Notes under the pieces: model-generated
Databases searched by the model: none
What the model saw: the letters and a program-made list of their open reading frames with translations, nothing else
Told to the model about the DNA's origin: nothing
Shown: piece by piece, positions 8,038 to 15,857 of the stretch
Position numbering within the stretch: the first letter of the stretch is position 1
How the letters are laid out: each line of letters starts with the position of its first letter
Program-made: the position numbers and the translations under genes
Assembly: GCF_022878925.1 (NCBI RefSeq)
Contig: NZ_CP084626.1
Coordinates: forward strand, 1,116,001 to 1,180,000
Reading direction: 5' to 3'
DNA length: 64,000 nt
Origin: Caballeronia sp. TF1N1
Lineage (GTDB): Bacteria > Pseudomonadota > Gammaproteobacteria > Burkholderiales > Burkholderiaceae

Positions 8038-8162
8038 CAGTAAGACGTTCTTGGCAAGCCGGGTTCTGTGTTTTTTGTAACACAGCGCGTGTGTTAGCCG
8101 ATTTATTGCTTAGGAGCGTTTGCTGGTGGGGCTCCGACGGCTATGACGCCCCGGAAAAACCC

Positions 8163-9047
8163 TTAGACGATGTCGGGTTCGGCAAGGCGCGTGCGTCGCG
8201 AAGGGATCAGCACGTGTTCGACGCTGGCGTCGAGATGCAGAAGCGATGCCGCGAGCTGACGCTGGGATTCGCCGTCGGCAGTCGAGCAGAAGCGCGGCAT
8301 GGATTCCACCGCAGCCGATGAGTTTTTTAGAGCGTTCGTTTCCAGCAGACGGTCGAGCTGGCGCGCGATGGCGACGCTGGTATCGACGAGTTGCAGCCGT
8401 TCGCCGGCGATCTCGCGAATGGCGCGGTCGAGAAACGGATAGTGCGTGCAGCCGAGCACCAGAGTATCCGCGCCGGCTTCGAGCATAGGCGCGAGATAGC
8501 CTTCGAGCAGCGCCATGAGTTCCGGCGACGACGTATCGCAGCGTTCGACGGCCTGCACGAGACCGTGTCCCGGCTGGCAGATGAAGCGGCAATCGCCCGC
8601 GTAACGTTCGAGCAGCAACTGGAAGCGCGCGCTGCGCAAGGTCACCGCAGTTGCCAACACGCCGACGACGCGCGTCTTGGAAACGGCGGCGGCGGGCTTC
8701 ACGCCCGGTTCGACGCCCACGAGCGGAATGGAAAGCCGCTCGCGCACGAGCGCGATCGATTGCGCGGTTGCCGTATTGCATGCGACGACGAGCGCTTTGG
8801 CGCCTTGCGCGACAAGCCATTCGCCGATAGCCATGGTGCGGTCGACGATGAAATCGTCATCGCGCTCGCCGTAGGGCGCGTACAACGAGTCCGCGACATA
8901 GACGAGCCGCTCGTGCGGAAGCAACGCCCGCACCGCACGCAGCACCGACAAGCCGCCGAGACCGGAATCGAAAATGCCGACCGGCGCGCTCGCGTTTGTC
9001 GGAGCACGCGCGTTCGGCATGATTGTGGGTACGACAACTACTGACAT
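8163..9047 (-). CDS. murI: Glutamate racemase
   Basis: A 294-residue cofactor-independent racemase that makes D-glutamate for peptidoglycan. Visible signatures are the N-terminal GIFDSGLGGLSVLRAV motif, the first catalytic cysteine in VVACNTATA and the second in LGCTHYPFL. The start may be the ATG used here or the in-frame ATG at 9020, because neither has a good Shine-Dalgarno. The usual family N-terminus begins just before GIFDSG. It begins 13 bases after the bfr stop, so it is probably read through from bfr. Confidence 0.95.
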   Translation of the reverse strand: MSVVVVPTIMPNARAPTNASAPVGIFDSGLGGLSVLRAVRALLPHERLVYVADSLYAPYGERDDDFIVDRTMAIGEWLVAQGAKALVVACNTATAQSIALVRERLSIPLVGVEPGVKPAAAVSKTRVVGVLATAVTLRSARFQLLLERYAGDCRFICQPGHGLVQAVERCDTSSPELMALLEGYLAPMLEAGADTLVLGCTHYPFLDRAIREIAGERLQLVDTSVAIARQLDRLLETNALKNSSAAVESMPRFCSTADGESQRQLAASLLHLDASVEHVLIPSRRTRLAEPDIV

Positions 9048-9060
9048 TGCGGACAGATAT

Positions 9061-9537
9061 TTACTCGCCTTCGCCCATCATAGTCTGCTGGTAGTTCTGG
9101 ATGCCAACCTTGTCGATCAGATCCAGTTGCGTTTCCAGCCAGTCGATGTGTTCCTCGGTGTCGTTCAGGATCTTGTCGAAGATATCGCGCGAGACGAAAT
9201 CGCGCACCGATTCGCAATAGGCAATCGCCTCCTTGCACGTGGACTGCGAAATCTGTTCGAGCTTCAGGTCGCACTCGAGGATTTCCTTGGTCTCTTCGCC
9301 GATAAGTAGCTTGTGCAGGTCTTGCAGGTTCGGCAGACCGTCGAGCATGAACACGCGCTGGATGAGCCAGTCGGCGTGTTTCATTTCGCCGATTGATTCG
9401 TCGTACTCATGCTTGCCGAGCTTTTCCAGGCCCCAGTGCTTGTACATCCGCGCGTGCAGGAAGTATTGATTGATCGCGGTCAGTTCATTTTTCAACTGCG
9501 CATTCAGATATTCGATGACTTTAGCGTCGCCTTTCAT
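9061..9537 (-). CDS. bfr: Bacterioferritin
   Basis: A 158-residue heme-containing ferritin that assembles as a 24-mer to oxidise and store iron. The ferroxidase ligands E18, E51 and H54 and the heme-ligating M52 fall at the same positions as in E. coli Bfr. Later ligands are in the LECDLKLE and [11 protein letters not shown] helices. The start is the ATG after AAAAGGA; the longer open frame upstream lacks similarity. Upstream DNA is AT-rich with only a weak Fur-like sequence. murI follows in the same direction. Confidence 0.96.
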   Translation of the reverse strand: MKGDAKVIEYLNAQLKNELTAINQYFLHARMYKHWGLEKLGKHEYDESIGEMKHADWLIQRVFMLDGLPNLQDLHKLLIGEETKEILECDLKLEQISQSTCKEAIAYCESVRDFVSRDIFDKILNDTEEHIDWLETQLDLIDKVGIQNYQQTMMGEGE

Positions 9538-9674
9538 GAGTGTTCCTTTTCGTAGCGTGGGGCATCCCGCAAAGATAAACGTTCTTAACGGCTCTGCCAA
9601 GGATGAGTGAATCTTTTTTAATTGCGATAAAACTGAGAATGAAAATCCTTCTCGATACCGCTTCTCCAAAACAA

Positions 9675-9701
9675 AAGAGCCGGACGCGCGGTCCGGCTCT
9701 T
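9675..9701 (-). terminator. Terminator after the fumarase gene
   Basis: AAGAGCCGGAC, loop, and its 11-base complement, followed on the minus strand by TTTTGTTTT. It starts 32 bases after the fumarase stop. Confidence 0.85.
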
Positions 9702-9732
9702 CATTGGCCGCGATCCGTGCGGCCTCGATCGA

Positions 9733-11256
9733 TCAGACCGTCGCGACGGGAATCTTGCCGATCTTCGCCTGCCATTCGGCGGGACCCGTTTTGTGTACCG
9801 ACGTGCCTTGCGAATCGACGGCGACCGTCACCGGCATGTCCCGCACGTCGAATTCGTAGATGGCTTCCATGCCGAGGTCTTCGAACGCCAGCACCTTCGC
9901 TTCGCGGATGGCCTTGGAGACGAGATATGCCGCGCCGCCCACGGCCATCAGATACGCCGCGTTGTGCTTCTTGATGGCCTCGATGGCGACAGGCCCGCGT
10001 TCGGCCTTGCCGATCATCGAGATGAGGCCGGTTTGCGCGAGCATCATCTCCGTGAACTTGTCCATGCGCGTGGCCGTGGTCGGGCCGGCGGGACCGACGG
10101 CTTCGTCGCGCACCGGGTCGACCGGGCCGACGTAATAGATCACGCGGTTGGTGAAATCGACCGGCAGCTTTTCGCCCTTGGCGAGCATGTCGGCAATGCG
10201 CTTGTGCGCCGCGTCGCGGCCCGTGAGCATCTTGCCCGACAAGAGCAACGTCTGGCCCGGCTTCCAGGAAGCCACTTCTTCCGGCGTCAGTGTGTTCAGA
10301 TCGACGCGCTTGCTGGTTTCCGTATTCGGCGCCCAGGTCACGTCCGGCCACGCGTCGAGCGGCGGCGCTTCGAGCTTCGCCGCGCCCGAGCCGTCGAGCG
10401 TGAAGTGAGCGTGACGCGTGGCCGCGCAGTTCGGAATGATCGCGATGGGCTTGGACGCCGCGTGCGTCGGCGCCGCCATGATCTTCACGTCGAGCACGGT
10501 GGCAAGCCCGCCCAAACCTTGCGCGCCGATACCAAGCGCATTCACCTTCTCGTGCAGTTCCACGCGCAGTTCTTCGATCCAGTCCCGCGGTCCGCGCGCG
10601 ATGACGTCCTGAATGTCGATGGGGTCCATGAGCGATTCCTTGGCCATCAGCATCGCCTTTTCCGCCGTGCCGCCGATGCCGATACCGAGCATGCCTGGCG
10701 GACACCAGCCCGCGCCCATCGTCGGCACGGTCTTGATGATCCAGTCGACGATGGAATCCGACGGATTCAGCATCGCGAACTTAGACTTGTTTTCCGAGCC
10801 GCCGCCCTTGGCCGCGACCTGCACGTCGACCTTGTCGCCCGGCACGATCTCGTAGTGGATCACGGCGGGCGTGTTGTCCTTCGTGTTCTTGCGCGCGCCT
10901 TCGGGCGGGCTCACGATGGACGCGCGCAGCACGTTGTCCGGGTTCAGGTAACCGCGGCGCACGCCTTCGTTGATCATGTCGGTGACGCTCATCGTCGCGC
11001 CGTCCCAACGCACGTCCATGCCAACCTTGACGAACACGGTCACGATGCCCGTGTCCTGGCAGATCGGACGCTTGCCTTCCGCGCACATGCGGCTATTGGT
11101 CAGGATCTGCGCGATGGCGTCCTTCGCGGCCGGGCTTTCCTCTAGCTCGTAGGCGCGGCCGAGCGCCTGAATGTAGTCGAGCGGATGGTAATAGCTGATG
11201 TATTGCAGCGAGTCGGCAATACTCTGGATCAGGTCTTCCTGCTTGATGACGGTCAT
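9733..11256 (-). CDS. Class I (iron-sulfur) fumarate hydratase
   Basis: A 507-residue class I fumarase (FumA/FumB type) converting fumarate to L-malate in the TCA cycle. It has an N-terminal Fe-S domain with cysteines in KRPICQDTG, GWCPPGMLG and IIPNCAATRHAHF, and a C-terminal beta domain ending in the GPTTATRMDKF and SVHKTGPAEWQ region. The length matches the single-chain FumA family. It is a single gene with its own terminator. Being an Fe-S enzyme, its activity depends on the iron supply that neighbouring genes manage (inference). Confidence 0.95.
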   Translation of the reverse strand: MTVIKQEDLIQSIADSLQYISYYHPLDYIQALGRAYELEESPAAKDAIAQILTNSRMCAEGKRPICQDTGIVTVFVKVGMDVRWDGATMSVTDMINEGVRRGYLNPDNVLRASIVSPPEGARKNTKDNTPAVIHYEIVPGDKVDVQVAAKGGGSENKSKFAMLNPSDSIVDWIIKTVPTMGAGWCPPGMLGIGIGGTAEKAMLMAKESLMDPIDIQDVIARGPRDWIEELRVELHEKVNALGIGAQGLGGLATVLDVKIMAAPTHAASKPIAIIPNCAATRHAHFTLDGSGAAKLEAPPLDAWPDVTWAPNTETSKRVDLNTLTPEEVASWKPGQTLLLSGKMLTGRDAAHKRIADMLAKGEKLPVDFTNRVIYYVGPVDPVRDEAVGPAGPTTATRMDKFTEMMLAQTGLISMIGKAERGPVAIEAIKKHNAAYLMAVGGAAYLVSKAIREAKVLAFEDLGMEAIYEFDVRDMPVTVAVDSQGTSVHKTGPAEWQAKIGKIPVATV

Positions 11257-11310
11257 GGCTTGGGCTTTTCGGGGACGAATATATTTGTGCGTTCTGATGA
11301 CGCCTGAGGC

Positions 11311-11895
11311 TCAGTCGAGCGCGCTTCGGGGCGCGACTTCGCTGTGAAAATGTGCGGGATGCGTATGCGTGGTCAGCTTGTCGACGTACGCCATGATGAG
11401 CGCCGAGAACAGGAAGGCCATATGGATGATCACCTGCCACAGCACCGTATGAAACGTATGCTGGTCCGGGTTGATGAAGGTTTTGAGAAGATGGATCGAC
11501 GAGATGCTGATGAGCGCCATCGAGAGCTTGACCTTCAGCACGCCCGCGTTGACGTGGTCGAGCCATTCGGGCTCGTCGGGATGACCTTCCACGCCCAGAC
11601 GCGACACGAAGGTTTCGTAGCCGCCGACGATCACCATGATCAGCAGGTTCGAGATCATCACCACGTCGATGAGGCCGAGCACGACCAGCATGATGTTGGT
11701 TTCATCGAGCGTCATTGCGTGCGTGACGAGATGCCAGACTTCCCTCAGGAACAGCACGACGTACACGCCTTGCGCGACGATCAAGCCCAGATACAGCGGC
11801 ACCTGCAGCCAGCGGCTCATGAAGATGATTTTCGGCAGCGCCTTCATCGAGCCGGGTTGGACGCGCGAGTCGGGTGTGTGCTTGGAAGCGGGCAT
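11311..11895 (-). CDS. YqhA/UPF0114 family membrane protein
   Basis: A 194-residue protein of the TIGR00645/UPF0114 (YqhA) family with four hydrophobic segments. Recognisable family sequences are FMSRWLQVPLYLGLIVAQG, the ETNIMLVVLGLIDVVMISNL segment and the SISSIHLLKTFIN motif. The role is unknown. An in-frame ATG at residue 17 (MKALPKIIF) could be the true start, because the first residues are hydrophilic and no good ribosome site precedes the first ATG. It lies 54 bases before the fumarase start on the same strand. Confidence 0.9.
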   Translation of the reverse strand: MPASKHTPDSRVQPGSMKALPKIIFMSRWLQVPLYLGLIVAQGVYVVLFLREVWHLVTHAMTLDETNIMLVVLGLIDVVMISNLLIMVIVGGYETFVSRLGVEGHPDEPEWLDHVNAGVLKVKLSMALISISSIHLLKTFINPDQHTFHTVLWQVIIHMAFLFSALIMAYVDKLTTHTHPAHFHSEVAPRSALD

Positions 11896-12051
11896 GGGCG
11901 GCTTGTCGGTCGGCTGTCGGACGAGGAAAGGGAAGAAACAACGAACAGGAAACGCGCGCGGGTCGTGGACCCGCGCTCAGGAAGCCCGCCATTGTAGCAA
12001 GTTGTATGTGACGATCCGCCCGGCTTTCAAAATGCGTTCGTGTCGGCGCGA

Positions 12052-12951
12052 CTACTCGGCAACCGATACCGCCGCGCGCGTCTTCATGCTCGCGAGCCCG
12101 ATGCCCGCGACCACGCAGGCGAGTGCGATGCCATGCGCGAAACTCGGCCGCTCCCCGAGAAACGCGATGCCATAGATCGCGGCGGCAATCGGCAGCACCG
12201 CGCAGAACACGCCGGCGAGACTGCCGTCGACATGGCGGATGCCTTTCATCCACAGCCAGAACGAGAAGATGCTCGCCGAGAGTCCATACCAGAGTACGAG
12301 CGCCCAGGTGAGCGGTTCGACGCCGCGCCAGTCGAAAGCAACAAACGAAGCCGCGCCGAACGGCAGCATCAGCACGAAGCCTATGCCATGCGTATAAGCG
12401 CAGATGTCGATGGCCGGCAGCGTTTGCGTCAGACGCCGCGACAGGATCACATAGAGCGACTCGCAGCACACCGCGCCGAGCACCATCAGATTGCCCGTGA
12501 GCGAGCCCGCGCTGCCGTCGGCGTAGGCATCGCCACTTTGCGCGACGTTGATGACGAGCACGCCCGCAATCGCAAGCGCGATCGATGCGAACGCGCGTCC
12601 GCTCGGCTTCTCCTTGAGAAAGAGCCACGAGAAGAGCGCGACGACAGCCGGAATCGTGCTCGTGATGACGCCCGCCGCGACCGCGCTCGTGCGTGCGACG
12701 CCATTCAACATCAGAAGCGTGAAGCCGAATGTGCCGAAGAATGCCTGCAGAAAGAGGTTGATCCATTCGCCGCGCGCGACCTGCCTCATCTTGGCGAGCC
12801 GGAAGAGCGGCCAAAGGACCAAGAGGGCGATCACGAAGCGCAGAAGCGCGAAGAGCGGAACGGGAACGGACGCGACGATGGACTTGCCGATACCGACGTT
12901 GCTTCCGACGAGCAGCATGGCTGCGATGAGTAAAAGGGCGTAGCGATTCAA
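12052..12951 (-). CDS. EamA/DMT family permease
   Basis: A 299-residue drug/metabolite transporter with ten hydrophobic segments arranged as two EamA repeats (about residues 5-135 and 145-290). The repeat-specific ...GVARTSAVAAGVITSTIPAV and GVFCAVLPIAAAIYGIAFLG stretches match family positions. It is an inner-membrane exporter or permease of unknown substrate. The start is a TTG codon with GGATT upstream. It stands alone on the minus strand, convergent to nothing nearby and divergent from acsA. Confidence 0.9.
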   Translation of the reverse strand: MNRYALLLIAAMLLVGSNVGIGKSIVASVPVPLFALLRFVIALLVLWPLFRLAKMRQVARGEWINLFLQAFFGTFGFTLLMLNGVARTSAVAAGVITSTIPAVVALFSWLFLKEKPSGRAFASIALAIAGVLVINVAQSGDAYADGSAGSLTGNLMVLGAVCCESLYVILSRRLTQTLPAIDICAYTHGIGFVLMLPFGAASFVAFDWRGVEPLTWALVLWYGLSASIFSFWLWMKGIRHVDGSLAGVFCAVLPIAAAIYGIAFLGERPSFAHGIALACVVAGIGLASMKTRAAVSVAE

Positions 12952-13254
12952 GCTGGAATCCGCACTGCGAGTTCAGTTACGATTGTGGGGACGCATTGTA
13001 ATTGAAGCCGCCGCGACTCCGCGTATACCCCGTGCCTCTTGACCGGCGCGCGTAAGAAGCGGGTAAGTTGAACGGCATATCTTGGAGTACATGCGGGATG
13101 GCAGCGCTTTACGAGCGAAGCCGTTCCTGGAAAGGAGACAAGGTTCGGCCGGGAACGAAGCACGCTTTCCGGCTTTCGAACTTCATAACATGCGGCACGC
13201 GGTAGCAACGAAGCGCGCCGCCGGCTTTTGGAATCACCATCAGAGAGGTTGTCG
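12952..13254. other. Intergenic region between EamA gene and acsA
   Basis: About 300 bases holding the promoters of the divergent EamA and acetyl-CoA synthetase genes. AGAGAGG before the acsA ATG is a good ribosome site. I see no convincing small ORF or structured RNA. Confidence 0.5.
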
Positions 13255-15237
13255 ATGTCTGCGATCGAATCGGTTCTTCAGGAAAAACGCGTGTTCCCGC
13301 CGTCTGCGAAGGCATCGGCGGGCGCGGCCATCTCCGGCATGCAGGCTTACAAGGCGCTCGTCGCCGAAGCCGAACGCGATTACGAAGGTTTCTGGGCGCG
13401 GCTCGCGCGCGAAACGCTGTCATGGCACAAGCCCTTCACCCGCGTGCTCGACGAATCCAAGGCGCCGTTCTACAAGTGGTTCGAAGACGGCGAGCTGAAC
13501 GCTTCGTATAACTGTCTCGATCGCCATGTCGAAGCGGGCCGCGGCGGCGACAACGCCATCATCTTCGAAGCCGACGACGGCACGGTCACCAACGTCACGT
13601 ATCAGGACTTGCTCGACCGCGTATGCCGTCTGGCCAATGCACTCAAAAAGCGCGGCGTGAAGAAGGGCGATCGCGTGGTGATCTATCTGCCGATGTCGGT
13701 GGAAGGCGTGGTCGCCATGCAGGCTTGCGTGCGGATCGGCGCGACGCATTCGGTCGTGTTCGGCGGCTTCTCGTCGAAGTCGCTCAACGAACGTCTCGTC
13801 GATGTCGGCGCGGTCGCGCTCATCACCGCCGACGAGCAAATGCGCGGCGGCAAGGCGTTGCCGCTCAAGAGCATCGCCGATGAAGCGCTCGCGGCCGGCG
13901 GCTGCGAGGCGGTGAAGAACGTCATCGTGTATCGCCGCACGGGCGGTAAGGTGCAATGGACCGAAGGACGCGACTCCTGGCTGCACGACGTAGTCGAGAA
14001 TGAATCGGCGACGTGCGAGCCGGAATGGGTGAGCGCGGAGCATCCGCTCTTCATTCTGTACACGTCGGGTTCCACGGGCAAGCCGAAGGGCGTGCAGCAC
14101 AGCACGGCGGGCGTGTTGCTGTGGGCCGCGCAGACCATGAAGTGGACCTTCGACATGAAGCCGGGCGATGTCTTCTGGTGCACGGCGGACATCGGCTGGA
14201 TCACGGGACATAGTTACATTGCGTACGGGCCGCTCGCCATTGGAGCGACGCAAGTCATGTTCGAAGGCGTGCCCACGTATCCGCACGCGGGCCGTTTCTG
14301 GGAGATGATCGCGCGCCACAAGGTCACGATCTTCTATACGGCGCCGACTGCGATCCGCTCGCTCATCAAGGTCTCGGAAGCGGATCCGAAGGTCCATCCG
14401 AAGCGTTTCGATTTGTCGAGCCTGCGCATTCTCGGCACCGTCGGCGAGCCGATCAATCCCGAAGCGTGGATGTGGTATCACGAGAACGTGGGCGGCGGGC
14501 AGTGTCCTATCGTCGACACCTGGTGGCAGACCGAAACCGGCGGCCACATGATCACGCCGCTGCCGGGCGCGACGCCGCTCGTGCCGGGGTCGTGCACGTT
14601 GCCGTTGCCGGGCATCATGGCCGCTATCGTCGATGAAACCGGCCAGGACGTGCCGAATGGACAAGGCGGCATTCTGGTGGTCAAGCGTCCGTGGCCGTCC
14701 ATGCTGCGCAACGTCTGGGGCGACCCGGACCGCTACAAGTCGAGCTACTTTCCCGAGGAACTCGGCGGCAAGCTGTATCTCGCGGGCGATGGCGCCGTGC
14801 GCGACAAGGACACCGGTTATTTCACGATCATGGGCCGTATCGACGACGTGCTGAACGTCTCCGGTCATAGGCTCGGGACGATGGAGATCGAATCGGCGCT
14901 GGTTGCGAATCCGATGGTCGCGGAGGCGGCAGTCGTCGGCCGTCCGGACGACACGACCGGTGAAGCCGTCGTGGCGTTCGTCGTGCTCAAGCGCGATCGT
15001 CCTGAGGGCGATGAAGCGAAGCAGATTGCCAACGAGCTGCGCAATTGGGTTGGCAAGGAGATCGGACCGATCGCCAAGCCGAAGGACATTCGCTTCGGTG
15101 AGAATTTGCCGAAGACGCGTTCGGGCAAGATCATGCGGCGTCTGCTGCGTTCGCTCGCGAAGGGCGAGCAGATCACGCAGGATGTTTCGACGCTCGAGAA
15201 TCCGGCGATTCTGGATCAGCTCGGCGAGGCGCGTTGA
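13255..15237 (+). CDS. acsA: Acetate--CoA ligase (acetyl-CoA synthetase)
   Basis: A 660-residue AMP-forming acetyl-CoA synthetase. The adenylate-forming motif [14 protein letters not shown] lies near residue 270, the WWQTETGG signature follows at about residue 422, and the C-terminal TRSGKIMRR carries K625, the conserved catalytic and acetylation-target lysine. It activates acetate for the TCA/glyoxylate pathway. The start chosen is the ATG after AGAGAGG; an upstream in-frame TTG adds 9 residues but lacks a ribosome site. The DUF485 and symporter genes downstream suggest an acetate uptake and activation unit. Confidence 0.96.
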   Translation: MSAIESVLQEKRVFPPSAKASAGAAISGMQAYKALVAEAERDYEGFWARLARETLSWHKPFTRVLDESKAPFYKWFEDGELNASYNCLDRHVEAGRGGDNAIIFEADDGTVTNVTYQDLLDRVCRLANALKKRGVKKGDRVVIYLPMSVEGVVAMQACVRIGATHSVVFGGFSSKSLNERLVDVGAVALITADEQMRGGKALPLKSIADEALAAGGCEAVKNVIVYRRTGGKVQWTEGRDSWLHDVVENESATCEPEWVSAEHPLFILYTSGSTGKPKGVQHSTAGVLLWAAQTMKWTFDMKPGDVFWCTADIGWITGHSYIAYGPLAIGATQVMFEGVPTYPHAGRFWEMIARHKVTIFYTAPTAIRSLIKVSEADPKVHPKRFDLSSLRILGTVGEPINPEAWMWYHENVGGGQCPIVDTWWQTETGGHMITPLPGATPLVPGSCTLPLPGIMAAIVDETGQDVPNGQGGILVVKRPWPSMLRNVWGDPDRYKSSYFPEELGGKLYLAGDGAVRDKDTGYFTIMGRIDDVLNVSGHRLGTMEIESALVANPMVAEAAVVGRPDDTTGEAVVAFVVLKRDRPEGDEAKQIANELRNWVGKEIGPIAKPKDIRFGENLPKTRSGKIMRRLLRSLAKGEQITQDVSTLENPAILDQLGEAR

Positions 15238-15287
15238 GGGACGGTTTGCGATGTGTCGCGCACGTCAAGGCGCGCGCCGCATCGCGT

Positions 15288-15476
15288 TTAGTGCATGCCG
15301 TGATTGCGGTTTAGCTCGATCGACGAGGGCAGGTACGTGAGCCTCTCCGTCTCCTTGCCATTCCATTCGGTCGTCTCGGCAGGGGACTTGTCCAGCCAGG
15401 GCAAACGCAGTCGGATTCGAACTCCATCCGCGTCCGCCCATCCCATCCCGCTGTAGTCCCCGATTGCCGATACCAT
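15288..15476 (-). CDS. Uncertain small ORF (62 aa)
   Basis: A 62-residue ORF beginning MVSAIGDYSGMGWADADG, with a composition (Trp, Tyr, Asp) unlike a random GC-rich shadow frame. It has no recognised domain. Its start codon lies inside a perfect inverted repeat that also holds the start of the divergent DUF485 gene, leaving 21 bases between the two ATGs. That makes expression of both from these starts doubtful. No clear ribosome-binding site. Confidence 0.3.
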   Translation of the reverse strand: MVSAIGDYSGMGWADADGVRIRLRLPWLDKSPAETTEWNGKETERLTYLPSSIELNRNHGMH

Positions 15477-15502
15477 GCGGTTTTGGTAAATAACCGCATG
15501 GT
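15472..15502. repeat. Perfect 11-bp inverted repeat at divergent starts
   Basis: ACCATGCGGTT and AACCGCATGGT are separated by 9 bases. Each arm carries an ATG in outward orientation, so both the 62-aa ORF and the DUF485 gene would begin with AACCGC-ATG-GT. It could be an operator or an RNA hairpin that hides the translation start of the symporter operon. Confidence 0.6.
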
Positions 15503-15857
15503 CATGCCGCCGCCCGCCGATTCCGCGCCACCCACGCTTCCCGCTCCGCCGCTCGTGCCGGCGGCAATGGCGCGCGCGCATCGGGCGTATTGGCGCTTTA
15601 ATATCGCGTTGATCGGCGTGCTGCTCACGATCGGTTTCGTCGTCTCGTTCGGCGTGCCGCTTTTCGCGCAGCGTCTCGCGCACGTGCGCGTCGCGGGCTT
15701 TCCGCTGCCGTTCTACTTCGGGGCGCAAGGCGCCATACTCGTCTATGTCGCGTTGATCCTCGTCTATATCGTGCTGATGCAGATTGCCGATGCGCGTCTT
15801 TCGCGCGCGGCCGCGTTATCGGCGAGACAAGACGCAATGGACGCGGCCGCGCGATGA
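15498..15857 (+). CDS. DUF485 domain membrane protein
   Basis: About 119 residues. A Pro-rich N-terminus of about 25 residues is followed by the DUF485 domain with two membrane segments (FNIALIGVLLTIGFVVSFGV and YVALILVYIVLMQI). DUF485 proteins accompany acetate/sodium symporters of the ActP type. The stop overlaps the start of the symporter gene (ATGA), so the two are translationally coupled. The start may be this ATG or the next at 15504; neither has a strong ribosome site, and both lie in or next to an inverted repeat. Confidence 0.88.
   Translation: MVMPPPADSAPPTLPAPPLVPAAMARAHRAYWRFNIALIGVLLTIGFVVSFGVPLFAQRLAHVRVAGFPLPFYFGAQGAILVYVALILVYIVLMQIADARLSRAAALSARQDAMDAAAR

Noticed and set aside
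9793..11145. 450-codon plus-strand ORF opposite the fumarase gene
   Set aside because: Shadow of codon bias on the other strand; Arg/His/Asp-rich with no motif.
13420..14868. 482-codon minus-strand ORF opposite acsA
   Set aside because: Arg/His-rich antisense shadow of a clear acetyl-CoA synthetase; no family likeness or ribosome site.
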